A stretch of 64,000 nt of DNA. Source: Reyranella sp. (GTDB lineage Bacteria > Pseudomonadota > Alphaproteobacteria > Reyranellales > Reyranellaceae). Made by a program: the position numbers and the translations under genes. Position 1 is the stretch's first letter. Each line of letters opens with the position of its first letter. Under the pieces are notes generated by a model. That model ran no database searches and had not been told where the DNA came from. It saw only the letters and a program-made list of their open reading frames with translations. The stretch covers positions 1 through 64,000 of the forward strand of contig JAQSDW010000221.1 in assembly GCA_029946105.1 (NCBI GenBank). The letters are read 5' to 3'. This document shows positions 8,562 to 17,779 of the stretch, piece after piece.

Positions 8562-9071
8562 ATGGTCGGCAAGTCGCTTTTCCATCTCCTGGCGTCGGCG
8601 GCACTTCTGGCCGGCGTTGCTGCGTGCGAAAGCGGCGGCGGCGTTCAGCCGGGTGTGGTCAACACGCAGTCGGCCAGCGGCCAGCGCGACGAGACAGGAC
8701 GCGTGGTGGCCATTCGCGAAGTGCCGGTGCGCGGCAGCAGTGGCTCGGGGATGAATGATGGCACCCTGGTCGGCGGCGGCGTGGGCGCAGCCGGCGGTGC
8801 CGCCATCGGTGCTGCCACCACCAACTCCGTGGGCGGCGCGGTGGTCGGCGGTCTGTTGGGAGCGATCGGCGGCGCTATTGCCGGCACCGCCATCGACCGC
8901 AGTGGCACTCGGCGTGGCATCGAGGTGACCGTGCAGACGGATACCGGGGGACAGGTGAAGATCGCCCAGCCCGACGATGGCGATGTCCAGATGGGCGATC
9001 GCGTACAAGTCGTCTACGACCGCAACGGCGTCGCCAAGGCCGTCCGCGACTCCAACCCGCCCCGGGGCTGA
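8562..9071 (+). CDS. Glycine-zipper outer-membrane lipoprotein, copy 2
   Basis: This 169-residue paralogue of the preceding gene has the same layout: a signal peptide ending in the lipobox VAAC, a short linker with QPGVVNTQSA, RVVAIREVPVRG, a two-helix glycine zipper (GGGVGAAGGAAIGAA, GGLLGAIGGAIAG), and a C-terminal stretch IEVTVQTDTGGQVKIAQPDDGDVQMGDRVQV. The ATG at 8562 was chosen because it starts the signal peptide; the TTG at 8529 would add eleven residues in front of it. The two genes are a tandem duplication that has diverged moderately while keeping the domain order. They are probably co-transcribed. Confidence 0.85.
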   Translation: MVGKSLFHLLASAALLAGVAACESGGGVQPGVVNTQSASGQRDETGRVVAIREVPVRGSSGSGMNDGTLVGGGVGAAGGAAIGAATTNSVGGAVVGGLLGAIGGAIAGTAIDRSGTRRGIEVTVQTDTGGQVKIAQPDDGDVQMGDRVQVVYDRNGVAKAVRDSNPPRG

Positions 9072-9096
9072 TATCCCGGTCAGCTGGCGGGATTGA

Positions 9097-9119
9097 GGGG
9101 CCGCGCCTATATAGGCCCC
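9097..9119 (+). promoter_or_regulatory. Hairpin immediately before mnmA start
   Basis: GGGGCC and GGCCCC form a 6-bp stem with an 11-base loop that contains the 10-bp palindrome CCTATATAGG. It ends 3 bases before the mnmA ATG, where no good Shine-Dalgarno sequence is visible. It may affect mnmA translation, or the TATATA may be part of a promoter. The evidence is structural only. Confidence 0.35.
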
Positions 9120-9122
9120 GTC

Positions 9123-10250
9123 ATGGCCCGCAATTCACTCGATCTCGACAAGGCGCCCGGCGACACCCGCGTAGTGGTCGCGATGTCGGGCGGCGTCGAT
9201 TCGTCGGTCACGGCGGCGTTGCTGAAGGAGCAGGGCTATGACGTCGTCGGCGTCACGCTGCAGCTCTATGACCACGGGGTCGCGGTCGGCAAGAAGGGCG
9301 CCTGCTGCGCCGGCCAGGACATCCAGGATGCCCGCCACGTCGCCGACCGCCTCGGCATCCCGCACTATGTCCTCGACTACGAAAGCCGCTTCCGCGCCGA
9401 AGTGATGGACTCCTTCGCCGACGCCTATGCGCGCGGCGAGACGCCGGTGCCTTGCATCGCCTGTAATCGCACGGTGAAGTTTCGCGACCTGCTCAGGACC
9501 GCACGCGACCTCGGCGCCGAGGCGCTGGCGACCGGCCACTATGTCCAGCGCGTCCTGGGTGAAGCAGGACCGGAGCTGCATCGCGGCGCCGATCCGGCGC
9601 GCGACCAGAGCTACTTCCTGTTCGGCACCACGCAGGTCCAGCTCGACTACCTGCGCTTTCCGCTCGGCCACCTTCCCAAGAGCGAGACGCGGGCGCTGGC
9701 CGAGCGCTTCGACTTGCCGGTGGCCGAGAAGCCCGACAGCCAGGATATCTGCTTCGTGCCCGGCGGCGATTATGCCGCTGTCGTGCAGAAGCTGCGGCCC
9801 GAGGCGGTCGAGCCTGGCGAGATCGTCGACTTGCAGGGCCGCGTGGTCGGCCGCCACGACGGCATCGTGCATTTTACGGTGGGCCAGCGTCGCGGCCTGG
9901 CATTGGGCGATCGCGACGGCACCGACAACGACCGGCTCTACGTCGTGCGCCTCGATCCCGAGGCGCGCCGCGTCGTCGTCGGCCCGCGGGCTGCGCTGGG
10001 TCGGACCGAGATTGCACTCCATGACTTGAACTGGATCGGCCCCGCGCTCGAGGGCCGTCTGCCGGTGCAGGTGCGGGTGCGCTCCAGCCAGACGCTGCGC
10101 CCAGCCGAGTTCGAGCTTTCAGGGGACGGCGCCGTCGTCCGTTTCACCGAGCCCGAGATCGGCGTTTCGCCCGGCCAGGCCTGCGTGGTCTATGATGCTG
10201 CGACCGGCAGCCGCGTCCTGGGTGGCGGCTTTATCCGAAGGTTCTCGTAG
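9123..10250 (+). CDS. mnmA: tRNA-specific 2-thiouridylase MnmA
   Basis: MnmA uses ATP to activate U34 of Glu, Gln and Lys tRNAs and inserts sulfur relayed from IscS. The 375-residue protein has the PP-loop SGGVDSS at 22-28, the catalytic Cys in [14 protein letters not shown], the second Cys in [13 protein letters not shown], the tRNA-contact block [10 protein letters not shown], and a C-terminal beta-barrel with the ending GQACVVYD. An extra Cys pair, GACCAGQD near residue 60, is typical of the alphaproteobacterial subgroup. The start is the ATG at 9123; the TTG at 9093 would add ten poorly conserved residues. Its place behind the isc operon fits the shared sulfur source. Confidence 0.96.
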   Translation: MARNSLDLDKAPGDTRVVVAMSGGVDSSVTAALLKEQGYDVVGVTLQLYDHGVAVGKKGACCAGQDIQDARHVADRLGIPHYVLDYESRFRAEVMDSFADAYARGETPVPCIACNRTVKFRDLLRTARDLGAEALATGHYVQRVLGEAGPELHRGADPARDQSYFLFGTTQVQLDYLRFPLGHLPKSETRALAERFDLPVAEKPDSQDICFVPGGDYAAVVQKLRPEAVEPGEIVDLQGRVVGRHDGIVHFTVGQRRGLALGDRDGTDNDRLYVVRLDPEARRVVVGPRAALGRTEIALHDLNWIGPALEGRLPVQVRVRSSQTLRPAEFELSGDGAVVRFTEPEIGVSPGQACVVYDAATGSRVLGGGFIRRFS

Positions 10251-10293
10251 GGCCTGTCATCGCAGCGTCACGTGCCGTCCGGATAAAGCCGGC

Positions 10294-11292
10294 ATGGCAC
10301 ATGAAACCTCCCAACGACTTCTCTCGCGGCGCGACCAGCTTCGTCTCGCGCTCCTCCTGACCCTGGCTCCCTCCGCCGTACTGGCGGAGCAGGGTGCGTA
10401 TCCGTCCAAGCCGGTCAAGTTGATCATCCCCTATCCGCCGGGCGGCGGCACCGACATCACGGGCCGCGCGATGGCGCAAAAACTGTCGGAGCTGCTCGGC
10501 CAGTCGGTCGTCATCGAGAACAAGCCCGGCGCCACCGGCATGATCGGGGCGGCGAGCGTCGCGAAGAGCGCGCCGGACGGCTACACGGTCCTGTTCGGGG
10601 CCGCGAGCGAGATGGCGATCAACGCCAGCCTGTTCAAGAACATGACCTACGACCCGCGCACCGATTTCGAGCCGGTCAGTCTGATCGCGACCTTTCCCCT
10701 GGTGTTCGTGGCGCCGGCCGCGTCGTCGCAATCGCTGGTCGAGCTGATCGAGGCCGCGCGCGCCAAGCCCGACACGATCAGCTACGGCTCGATCGGCAGC
10801 GGTAGTCCGCAGCATCTGGCCGCCGAACTCCTGTCGAGCATGGCGAAGGCCAAGTTTCTCCACATACCCTACAAGGGCTCGGGCCCGCTGGTGCAGGACG
10901 CCGTGGGCGGCCATCTCAACATGGCGGTGAGCAGCGTGCCGCCGGCCGTGCCGCTCGTCAGGGCGGGCAAGCTGCGCGCGCTTGCCGTGACATCATCGGT
11001 GAGATCGGAAGCGCTGCCCGATGTGCCGACGATGGCCGAGCTCGATTTCGCCGGCTACGAATTCAACACCTGGGTGGGCGTTGCCGTTCCGAAGGGAACG
11101 CCAAAGGAGATCGTCGAGCGCCTGCGCGCAGGACTTTTAGGCGCATTGGCGGCCACCGACGTCCAGGCCGTGTTGCGCGATCAGGGGGCCGTGCCCGTGG
11201 GGTCGACCGCGGAGCAGTTTCGGCAATTCGTCCGCGAGGAAGTGGCGAAGAGCGACAGGATCGTCGCGGAAGCCGGTGTCCAGGCGGAATGA
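10294..11292 (+). CDS. Bug-family tripartite tricarboxylate transporter binding protein
   Basis: This is a 332-residue periplasmic solute-binding protein of the Bug/TctC family, which captures carboxylates or similar small acids for TctAB-type or orphan systems. The start is the ATG at 10294, giving a twin-Arg-containing signal (SRRDQLRLALLLTLAPSAVLA). The mature part shows the family signatures YPSKPVKLIIPYPPGGGTD, IENKPGATGMIGAASVAKSAPDGYTVL, and VQDAVGGHLNMAVSSVPPAVPLVRAGKLRALAV. No TctA or TctB permease lies nearby, as is usual for the many orphan Bug proteins. The ligand cannot be predicted from sequence. Confidence 0.93.
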   Translation: MAHETSQRLLSRRDQLRLALLLTLAPSAVLAEQGAYPSKPVKLIIPYPPGGGTDITGRAMAQKLSELLGQSVVIENKPGATGMIGAASVAKSAPDGYTVLFGAASEMAINASLFKNMTYDPRTDFEPVSLIATFPLVFVAPAASSQSLVELIEAARAKPDTISYGSIGSGSPQHLAAELLSSMAKAKFLHIPYKGSGPLVQDAVGGHLNMAVSSVPPAVPLVRAGKLRALAVTSSVRSEALPDVPTMAELDFAGYEFNTWVGVAVPKGTPKEIVERLRAGLLGALAATDVQAVLRDQGAVPVGSTAEQFRQFVREEVAKSDRIVAEAGVQAE

Positions 11293-11329
11293 CCATGTCC
11301 TCGGGCTCGACATCGCCTATCATGGCGGC

Positions 11330-12595
11330 ATGACCTCATCTCGCCACCGCCGGGCGATCCTGATCGTCTGCGATGGACTCGGCGCCGAATGGATCAGTGA
11401 AGCGCATACGCCCACGCTCAAGGCCCTGCAGGCCGCGCATCGCCGCGCGACCGATCACAGGGCAGTCTTCCCCTCGGTGACGCGCGTCTCCGCGGCCTCG
11501 ATCGCGACCGGCTGCTTTCCGGGCCGGCATGGGCTCGAGGGCAACCAGATGGCGCTCCTCGAAGACGGCCGCCTCATGGTGCACAACGTCGGCGCGCCCT
11601 CTTTTCGGCAGACCATGCGGCGCGTCACGGGCAAGACGCTGCGTGTGCCGACAATGGCCGAACGGCTGGCGTCGTCCGGCGGTCAGGTCGCCTATTCGAA
11701 CGTCTCGCCAGGGGCTGCCTATTTCCTCGATCCGGATCATTTCGGGACCGTGCTGCATCGCGCCGGCTCCTTCGGGGCAGGCGGCACGCCGCTCATCGGA
11801 GATGCCCATCTCGACGTAACGCACGATCTCGACGGCGACATTGAGATGACCCGCCGTTTCTGCGCGGAGGTCGTGCCGTCGGCAGATTTCAGGTTGGCCA
11901 TTCTCTGGCTGGCCAACCCCGATCTCACGTTGCACCACGACGCGCTCGGATCACCGGAGCATCTCCATGCGCTGGAGGTCACGGACGGCCTGGTCGCGAA
12001 GGTGGTGGAGACGATCGAGGCTCACGAGGATTGCTTCGATACGCTGCTGGTGGTTGGCTCGGATCACGGCCACGAGACCATCGGGCGCTCTGTCCACGTC
12101 GGCAAATGGCTATCGGGAAATGGTCTCGATACCGAGATCAAGGAGGGACGCATCGGCGTCGCCTCGCAGGGTACGTCAGCGCTGATCTATGCCACCGGTG
12201 CGGCGAAAGCCGCCGTGGCGGATCTGCTGCCGAAGATGCGGCAGGAGCGGTGGGCCGGCTCGATCCTCACAGGCGACGCGCTGGCAGCGACCGGGCTCTC
12301 CGGCGAGACGTTGTATGCGGCGGTGGACACGACGCGCCACGACGAGACCAACCGCTACGGGATCGCCGGCACGCGCTGGCTGGTCGAGGATGGCGAAGGC
12401 ACCCCGGAGATCGGCTGCGGTCATCACGGTGGGTTGGGGTTGGGTGAGACGCGGCCTTTCCTCACACTCGTGCATCCCAGATTCGGGCGTGGCGAGATCG
12501 GGCGCAGGACCAGCCTGGTCGACATCGCGCCAACGATCCTGTCCTTTCTCGGTCAGTCCTCGGAAGGCATGGATGGTGCACCGATAACGATCTGA
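11330..12595 (+). CDS. Alkaline phosphatase-superfamily phosphodiesterase/phosphonoacetate hydrolase-like
   Basis: This 421-residue metal-dependent hydrolase belongs to the type I phosphodiesterase/nucleotide pyrophosphatase group. The first metal ligand is Asp in LIVCDGLGAEW, the nucleophile is probably the Thr in FPSVTRVSAASIATG, and later ligands are in LVVGSDHGHET and CGHHGGLG. These spacings recall phosphonoacetate hydrolases and related phosphonate or nucleotide-cleaving enzymes. The ATG at 11330 was chosen; the GTG at 11276 would overlap the Bug gene. There is no signal peptide. It may be co-transcribed with the Bug gene upstream, which could then carry a phosphonate or other organic acid; that is speculation. 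Confidence 0.85.
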   Translation: MTSSRHRRAILIVCDGLGAEWISEAHTPTLKALQAAHRRATDHRAVFPSVTRVSAASIATGCFPGRHGLEGNQMALLEDGRLMVHNVGAPSFRQTMRRVTGKTLRVPTMAERLASSGGQVAYSNVSPGAAYFLDPDHFGTVLHRAGSFGAGGTPLIGDAHLDVTHDLDGDIEMTRRFCAEVVPSADFRLAILWLANPDLTLHHDALGSPEHLHALEVTDGLVAKVVETIEAHEDCFDTLLVVGSDHGHETIGRSVHVGKWLSGNGLDTEIKEGRIGVASQGTSALIYATGAAKAAVADLLPKMRQERWAGSILTGDALAATGLSGETLYAAVDTTRHDETNRYGIAGTRWLVEDGEGTPEIGCGHHGGLGLGETRPFLTLVHPRFGRGEIGRRTSLVDIAPTILSFLGQSSEGMDGAPITI

Positions 12596-12602
12596 GGTTC
12601 GC

Positions 12603-12965
12603 ATGATGAAGTTCGATCATCTGAACATCCCGGTGAGCCATCTCGAACGATCCCGCGACTGGTACATCTCGACGCTGGGTCTCAGGGTCGAATTCGAGGT
12701 GCCAGATCGGCGCACGGTCGCCCTGCAGGACGGCGAGGGTTTCGCGATCTTCCTCCAGGAAAAGCCTTCGGGCGTCGAGCCGAACGGCATCGCTTTGTGG
12801 TTCCAGGTCGACGACACCGACGCAACCCATGTCGCTTAGTCGGCGCGTGGTGTCGCATTCGCCCACGGGCCGCAGAAGAAGTTCTGGGGTTATGGCGCGG
12901 AACTCGCCGACCCGGATGGTTATCTGGTGCGTCTTTGGGACGAGCGCACGATGCGCGAAAAATAA
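12603..12965 (+). pseudogene. VOC/glyoxalase-fold protein interrupted by an in-frame amber codon
   Basis: Codons from ATG 12603 give MMKFDHLNIPVSHLERSRDWY, a typical glyoxalase/bleomycin-resistance (VOC) start. At 12837-12839 there is a TAG. The same frame then continues without any shift as ARGVAFAHGPQKKFWGYGAELADPDGYLVRLWDE to a TAA at 12963-12965, which is the expected second half of the fold. A one-base change from CAG, GAG or AAG explains the stop. The ORF track lists only the first 78 residues. A pseudogene is the simplest reading; an assembly error or amber readthrough cannot be excluded. It follows the phosphodiesterase by 7 bases. Confidence 0.85.
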
Positions 12966-13023
12966 GGCGTTTTGCGCGTTTCTTGACAGCCCTCGCCCTG
13001 CCCGCATAAAAGCCCCCACCCAT

Positions 13024-13100
13024 GGCTGGGTAGCTCAGCTGGTTAGAGCACGGCACTCATAATGCCGGGGTCGGCGGTTCAAGTCCGCCCCCAGCTACCA
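13024..13100 (+). tRNA. tRNA-Met (anticodon CAT)
   Basis: A full 77-base cloverleaf with encoded CCA: acceptor stem GGCTGGG pairing with CCCAGCT (G-U at the end), D-arm AGCTCAGCTGGTTAGAGC, anticodon stem CGGCA/TGCCG with loop CTCATAA and CAT at 13058-13060, and T-arm GGCGGTTCAAGTCCGCC. The anticodon stem lacks the three G-C pairs of initiator tRNA, so it is an elongator. A CAT-anticodon tRNA could also be the Ile2 type after lysidine modification; Met is more likely. Confidence 0.93.
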
Positions 13101-13105
13101 ATTTC

Positions 13106-13155
13106 GGCCCCCGGTCGGTAACCCTCAGCGGTTTCTGTCCGGGGGCCTTTATTTT
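13106..13155 (+). terminator. Rho-independent terminator after tRNA-Met
   Basis: GGCCCCCGG at 13106-13114 pairs perfectly with CCGGGGGCC at 13139-13147 and is followed by TTTATTTT. The 9-bp G-C stem with a T-rich tail five bases after the tRNA is a clear intrinsic terminator, although the 24-base loop is long. Confidence 0.8.
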
Positions 13156-13182
13156 GTGGCCGCGCTCCGCCACCTTAGGACC

Positions 13183-14205
13183 ATGGCCAACGGAAATTCC
13201 CACCAGACCGACGTTGTCATCGTAGGTGCGGGCCCCGTGGGCCTGTTTGCCGTGTTCGAGTGCGGCATGGTCCGGCTCAACTGCCACGTCGTCGATGTGC
13301 TCGACGATGCCGGCGGCCAGTGCACGGCGCTGTACCCCGAGAAGCCGATCTACGACATTCCCGGTTTTCCCCGCATCGAGGCGGCCGAACTGGTGGTCCG
13401 CCTGAAGGCCCAGGCGGCGGCGTTTCGGCCGGTCTATCACCTCGGCGAGCAGGTCCAGGCGCTGCAGGCGCTGAGCGGCGGCTTCTGGCGGGTGACGACG
13501 TCCAAGGGCACCGTCCTGCAGGCGCGGGCGGTGATCGTGGCGGCCGGCGTCGGCGCCTTCGGCCCCAACCGCCCGCCGCTGCCCGGCATCGAGGCCTATG
13601 AGGGAAAGAGCGTCTTCTATTACGTCACGCGGCGCGAGACCTTCCGCGGCAAGCGCGTGGTGATCGCGGGTGGTGGCGACACCGCCGTCGACTGGGCGAT
13701 CTCGCTGTCCGAGATCGCCTCTCGAGTCTCGGTCATCCATCGCCGCGACAAATTCCGCGCAGCACCCGAGAGCGAGGCCAGGCTGAAGGCGCTGGCCAAG
13801 TCGGGAAAGATCGATCTCGTCGTACCGCATCAGCTCCAGGCGCTCGAGGGCAGCGACGGCCGGCTGAAAGCCGTGATCGCGGCCACGCTCGACGGCGTGC
13901 CCAAGCGCATCGAGGCCGACGTGCTGCTGCCGTTCTTCGGCCTCTCGATGTCGCTCGGCCCGATCGCCGACTGGGACCTCGCCCTGGAGCGCAACCAGAT
14001 CGCCGTAGAGCCATCGACCACCGCCACCAGCAAGCCCGGCATCTTCGCCATTGGCGACGTCGTTACCTATCCGGGCAAGCTGAAGCTGATCCTCACGGGC
14101 TTCGCCGAGGCCGCCATCGCCGCGCGCTCGGCCTATGCGCTGGTCCATCCCGAGACGCCGCTGCACTTCGAATATTCGACGACGTCGGGCGTCCCCGACG
14201 CCTAG
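13183..14205 (+). CDS. Ferredoxin-NADP reductase, thioredoxin-reductase-like type
   Basis: This 340-residue FAD- and NAD(P)H-binding flavoprotein has the FAD motif [19 protein letters not shown] at the start, [20 protein letters not shown], the NADPH motif [15 protein letters not shown] in the middle, and the closing FAD block [29 protein letters not shown]. It lacks the CxxC redox pair of thioredoxin reductase, which marks the TrxR-like ferredoxin-NADP+ reductases. The likely role is exchange of electrons between NADPH and ferredoxin, possibly the isc ferredoxin in this window. The ATG at 13183 begins the domain; the start in the ORF track adds nine residues inside the terminator region. Confidence 0.93.
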   Translation: MANGNSHQTDVVIVGAGPVGLFAVFECGMVRLNCHVVDVLDDAGGQCTALYPEKPIYDIPGFPRIEAAELVVRLKAQAAAFRPVYHLGEQVQALQALSGGFWRVTTSKGTVLQARAVIVAAGVGAFGPNRPPLPGIEAYEGKSVFYYVTRRETFRGKRVVIAGGGDTAVDWAISLSEIASRVSVIHRRDKFRAAPESEARLKALAKSGKIDLVVPHQLQALEGSDGRLKAVIAATLDGVPKRIEADVLLPFFGLSMSLGPIADWDLALERNQIAVEPSTTATSKPGIFAIGDVVTYPGKLKLILTGFAEAAIAARSAYALVHPETPLHFEYSTTSGVPDA

Positions 14206-15281
14206 CTGGAGTACGCCTTGGCTGCGACGGTGAGCTTGCGCAGCGCCGCGAGGCGCCGGGCGTAGGGTGGTTCGTTCTCGGGCACGATGATCGGCGGCAC
14301 GATCGTCTCGGCATAGTGGCAGGCCACGACCTGGCCTTCGTCGCCCACCGCCCGCAGCGCGGGCTCCTCGACGCGGCAGCGATCCTGGGCATGGGCGCAA
14401 CGGGTGTGGAAGCGGCAGCCCGGTGGCGGATTGAGCGGGCTCGGCACATCGCCGGCGAGCGGGATGCGCGTGCGTTGGGCCGCGGGATCGGGCACCGGCA
14501 CGGCCGAGAGCAGCGCCTGGGTGTAGGGATGACGCGGCCTGGCGAACAGGCTGCGCTTGGGCGCCAGTTCGACGATCTTGCCGAGGTACATCACTGCCAC
14601 GCGATCGCTGATGTGACGCACCACGGCGAGATCGTGGGCGATGAAGATGTAGGAGAGGCCGAGCTTGCGCTTGAGATCCTGCAGCAGGTTGATCACCTGC
14701 GCCTGGATCGAGACGTCGAGCGCCGATACGGGCTCGTCACACACGATTAGCTTGGGCTGCGAGGCGAGCGCGCGGGCGATGCCGATCCTCTGCCGTTGCC
14801 CGCCGGAGAATTCGTGTGGATAGCGCAACGCGTGCCAGGCCGACAGCCCGACCTCCGTCAGCAGTTCGTCGATGCGCCGGCGCAGTTCGGCGCCGGAGGC
14901 GAGCCCATGCAGGCGGAGCGGTTCACCCAGTGTCTGTCCGACGGTGAGGCGCGGATTCAGCGAGGCATAGGGATCCTGGAAGATGATCTGCATGTCTCGC
15001 CGCAGATCGCGCAGCGCGCCGCGATTGAGCGTGCGGACGTCGCGGCCGGCGAAGCGGATGGTGCCCGACGTCGCCTCGATCAGCCGCAGCACCATGCGGC
15101 CGGTGGTCGACTTGCCGCAGCCTGATTCGCCCACGAGTGCGAGGGTCTCGCCCGGCGCCACGTCGAAGGTGAGTCCATCGACGGCGCGTACTGTCCCCAC
15201 GGCGCTCTGGAAGACGATGCCGCGCTTGACCGGAAAGTGCTTGGTCAATCCGCTGACGGAGAGGAGGGGTTCGATGCTCAC
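14202..15281 (-). CDS. Peptide/nickel-type ABC transporter ATPase (DppF-like)
   Basis: This 359-residue ATPase is the second nucleotide-binding subunit of an oligopeptide-type importer. Walker A is [12 protein letters not shown], the signature is [16 protein letters not shown], Walker B is [12 protein letters not shown], and the C-terminal oligopeptide extension has [14 protein letters not shown], whose cysteines can bind an Fe-S cluster in this family. The start is the GTG at 15281, which overlaps the stop of the upstream dppD-like gene by 4 bases (GTGA); the longer ORF-track start runs inside that gene. It ends convergently with the reductase, with 4 bases of overlap. Confidence 0.93.
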   Translation of the reverse strand: MSIEPLLSVSGLTKHFPVKRGIVFQSAVGTVRAVDGLTFDVAPGETLALVGESGCGKSTTGRMVLRLIEATSGTIRFAGRDVRTLNRGALRDLRRDMQIIFQDPYASLNPRLTVGQTLGEPLRLHGLASGAELRRRIDELLTEVGLSAWHALRYPHEFSGGQRQRIGIARALASQPKLIVCDEPVSALDVSIQAQVINLLQDLKRKLGLSYIFIAHDLAVVRHISDRVAVMYLGKIVELAPKRSLFARPRHPYTQALLSAVPVPDPAAQRTRIPLAGDVPSPLNPPPGCRFHTRCAHAQDRCRVEEPALRAVGDEGQVVACHYAETIVPPIIVPENEPPYARRLAALRKLTVAAKAYSS

Positions 15282-16288
15282 GCGGCGGCGGCTTTGGCCA
15301 GGGCCTGGTCGAGCGGCGCCTTCCAACAGGCGGTCCGATGGCCACGACCTATCTCACGCAGTTCAGGCGCTTCGCTCCGGCACTGCGCATCGGCGAGCGG
15401 GCAGCGCGGGCTGAAGCGGCAACCCGGCGGCAGGGCGTAAGGGTTTGGCACGACGCCCTCTATGGCGATCAGCCGTTCGTCACCGTCGCTGCCCAGGCGC
15501 GGAATCGAGCCCAGCAGGCCCAGCGTATAGGGATGCTGCGGATCGGCGAACAGCAGGTCGACCGGAGCCTCCTCGACGATGCGGCCGGCGTACATCACGA
15601 TCACGCGGTGCGCGATTTCGGCCACCACGCCGAGATCGTGGGTGATCAGCATGATGGCGGCACCGGTGCGGGCGCGCAGGTCGCGCAGCAGGTCGAGGAT
15701 CTGCGCCTGGATGGTGACGTCGAGTGCCGTCGTCGGCTCGTCGGCGATCAGGATCTTGGGATCGCAGGCGAGCGCCATGGCGATCATCACGCGCTGCCGC
15801 ATGCCGCCCGAAAGCTGGTGCGGGTATTCGTCGAGCCGCGTCTCGGGCGAGGGGATCTTCACGAGCCGCAGCATCTCCAGCGCCCGCGCGCGCGCCTCGG
15901 CCGGGCTCACCGTGCGATGCAGGCGGACCGCCTCGATGATCTGGTCGCCAACGGTCTGCACCGGATTGAGGCTGGTCATCGGTTCCTGGAAGATCATCGA
16001 GATGGCATCGCCACGCACGGCCTGCATCTCGCTTTCCGGCAGGTCGAGGAGATTGCGACCCTCGAACCTGATCTCGCCCGCCGCCACGCGTCCCGGCGGG
16101 CTCGGCACCAGCCGCATGATCGAGAGCGACGTCACCGACTTGCCGCAGCCCGACTCGCCCACGATGCCGAGCGTCTCGCCCGGCGACAGCGTGAAGCTCA
16201 CGCCATCAACGGCTGCGAACACGCTGCCGCCGGAGCGGAACTCGGTACGCAGGCCTTTGACTTCGAGCAGGGCAGGAGAGTCGGTCAA
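15278..16288 (-). CDS. Peptide/nickel-type ABC transporter ATPase (DppD-like)
   Basis: This is the partner ATPase, 336 residues: Walker [15 protein letters not shown]-loop [11 protein letters not shown], signature [16 protein letters not shown], Walker [14 protein letters not shown]-switch ITHDLGVV, and a C-terminal oligopeptide extension with [14 protein letters not shown]. It begins 10 bases after the amidohydrolase stop and is coupled to the following ATPase by a GTGA overlap. With two ATPases, two permeases and one binding protein the importer is complete. Confidence 0.94.
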   Translation of the reverse strand: MTDSPALLEVKGLRTEFRSGGSVFAAVDGVSFTLSPGETLGIVGESGCGKSVTSLSIMRLVPSPPGRVAAGEIRFEGRNLLDLPESEMQAVRGDAISMIFQEPMTSLNPVQTVGDQIIEAVRLHRTVSPAEARARALEMLRLVKIPSPETRLDEYPHQLSGGMRQRVMIAMALACDPKILIADEPTTALDVTIQAQILDLLRDLRARTGAAIMLITHDLGVVAEIAHRVIVMYAGRIVEEAPVDLLFADPQHPYTLGLLGSIPRLGSDGDERLIAIEGVVPNPYALPPGCRFSPRCPLADAQCRSEAPELREIGRGHRTACWKAPLDQALAKAAAA

Positions 16289-16298
16289 CGGTGGGCGC

Positions 16299-17762
16299 TC
16301 AGTTCACGGGACGCGACTGCGGCAGACGCTCCTTGGTGCCGTAGACCGGCGGTGCCAGCTGGTCGGCGCTACGGCCGGCCCAATCACGCTGGGCGACAGT
16401 CTCCAGCCGCTTGCGTTGGCCCTCGATCAGGCCCGCGGTTGCCGCCTCGACGTCGACCGTCAGCACCTTGCCGTCACGCACCACCTGCGTGCCGTCGACA
16501 TAGACGTGGCGGATGGCACGGTCGCCTGCTGAATAGATCAGGCTGCGGACCGGCTCGTGCGCCGGCTGCATGTAGGGATGGCTCATGTCGACCAGCGAGA
16601 AGTCGGCCTTGCAGCCTGCCGCCAGCCGCCCGAGATCGGGCCGGCGCAGCATCTTGGCGCCGCCGACGGTGGCTGCCTCGAAGGCGTGGCGGGTCGTTCC
16701 CATCTTGTAGTTCATGGTGAAGACGCGGGCGAGGTAGCAGACGAGACGCATCTCATCGAGCATGTTGTGCGGGAAGGTGTCGGTGCCGATGCCGACCGTG
16801 ATGCCGGCATTCATGTAGCGGCCGATCGAGTTCATCACCATGCCGCGCCGCGCGAATACCGTCGGGCAATGGGCGACCGAGGCACCCGAATCGCGCAACC
16901 GTTCGAAGTCGTTGGCGTGCGGATAGTGGATCTGCGGGTGGTCGTTGAGGAAGATGCCGTGACCGATAATAAGGTCGGGGCCGAGCACGCCGATCGAGTC
17001 GAGCCATTCAATGGGCGTCTTGCCGTGGCGGCGGACCATCTCGTGGAATTCGACGACGGCCTGGCAGGCATGGGTCTGCATCGGCAGGCCGCGCCGCTTG
17101 GCTTCCTGCAGGGCCTCCTTGAAGTAGCCCTCGCCGCAGGTGTCGATCTGTGCCGGCCCGACCATGCCGGAGATGCGGCCGCTCGGATGCTTCGCCGCTT
17201 CATCGAGCATCTTCATCGAATTCTCGAAGGCCTTCGCGCCGGCCTTCTCGTCCCAGGCGTATTCGACCGTGTGGCCGTTCTTGGTGTACCAGACGCCCTG
17301 GCGCATCATCGGGCAGACGACCGCGCGGATGCCGGTCGAGGCGAGGTCTTCGACCCAGCCGTCGCGCGCCATCGACAGATCCGAGATCGTCGTGACACCG
17401 CTCTTCAGAAGTTCCGATATCGCCACCTTCGAGGACGGCCCCGCATCCTCGGGGTTGAGCCCGAACACGGTCAGATATTCATAGAGCGAACTCTGGCCGA
17501 GCTTGTCGCTGCCGTATTCCTCGGTCAGCCCCTTGTTGGCGGGCTCCGAGAAGGGATGGCTGTGCACGTTCACGAGGCCGGGGATGAGCATCATCCCCTT
17601 GCCGTCGATGGTCGTGGCGATCGGACCCGTGTGACCCGGCCCGACGTGGACAATCTCGTTGCCCTTGAACACGAAGTCGGTGTTCTCGAGATAGACGTGT
17701 CGCTGTTCGGCCTCGTCCCACGCAACGACGTGGTCGAGGCCGGCGATCTTGGTCGTCTTCAT
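16299..17762 (-). CDS. Amidohydrolase of the chlorohydrolase/deaminase (ATZ/TRZ-like) family
   Basis: This 487-residue amidohydrolase-superfamily enzyme has the metal site [11 protein letters not shown] near residue 65, a third His in [14 protein letters not shown], another in [10 protein letters not shown], and the metal Asp in [12 protein letters not shown]. These belong to the subtype III mononuclear deaminases and hydrolases acting on aromatic or cyclic amines, ureides and triazines. It is cytoplasmic. Its place inside an ABC import operon, between binding protein and ATPases, suggests it hydrolyses the imported compound. The substrate is unknown; neighbours suggest a hydantoin- or pyrimidine-like molecule. 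Confidence 0.88.
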   Translation of the reverse strand: MKTTKIAGLDHVVAWDEAEQRHVYLENTDFVFKGNEIVHVGPGHTGPIATTIDGKGMMLIPGLVNVHSHPFSEPANKGLTEEYGSDKLGQSSLYEYLTVFGLNPEDAGPSSKVAISELLKSGVTTISDLSMARDGWVEDLASTGIRAVVCPMMRQGVWYTKNGHTVEYAWDEKAGAKAFENSMKMLDEAAKHPSGRISGMVGPAQIDTCGEGYFKEALQEAKRRGLPMQTHACQAVVEFHEMVRRHGKTPIEWLDSIGVLGPDLIIGHGIFLNDHPQIHYPHANDFERLRDSGASVAHCPTVFARRGMVMNSIGRYMNAGITVGIGTDTFPHNMLDEMRLVCYLARVFTMNYKMGTTRHAFEAATVGGAKMLRRPDLGRLAAGCKADFSLVDMSHPYMQPAHEPVRSLIYSAGDRAIRHVYVDGTQVVRDGKVLTVDVEAATAGLIEGQRKRLETVAQRDWAGRSADQLAPPVYGTKERLPQSRPVN

Positions 17763-17779
17763 GGCTCGTTTCTTTCCCG

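Noticed and set aside
8529-8562. TTG start at 8529 for the second glycine-zipper lipoprotein
   Set aside because: It would put eleven polar residues in front of a signal peptide; the ATG at 8562 starts it cleanly.
12797-13009. Frameshift as the cause of the broken glyoxalase-fold gene
   Set aside because: Codon counting shows that the second half is in the same frame as the first (12603 and 12963 are both codon starts), so only the TAG is at fault.
13024-13100. tRNA-Met as an integration site for a genomic island
   Set aside because: No integrase gene and no second copy of the tRNA 3' end were seen in the window; the sequence after it is a terminator and an ordinary reductase gene.
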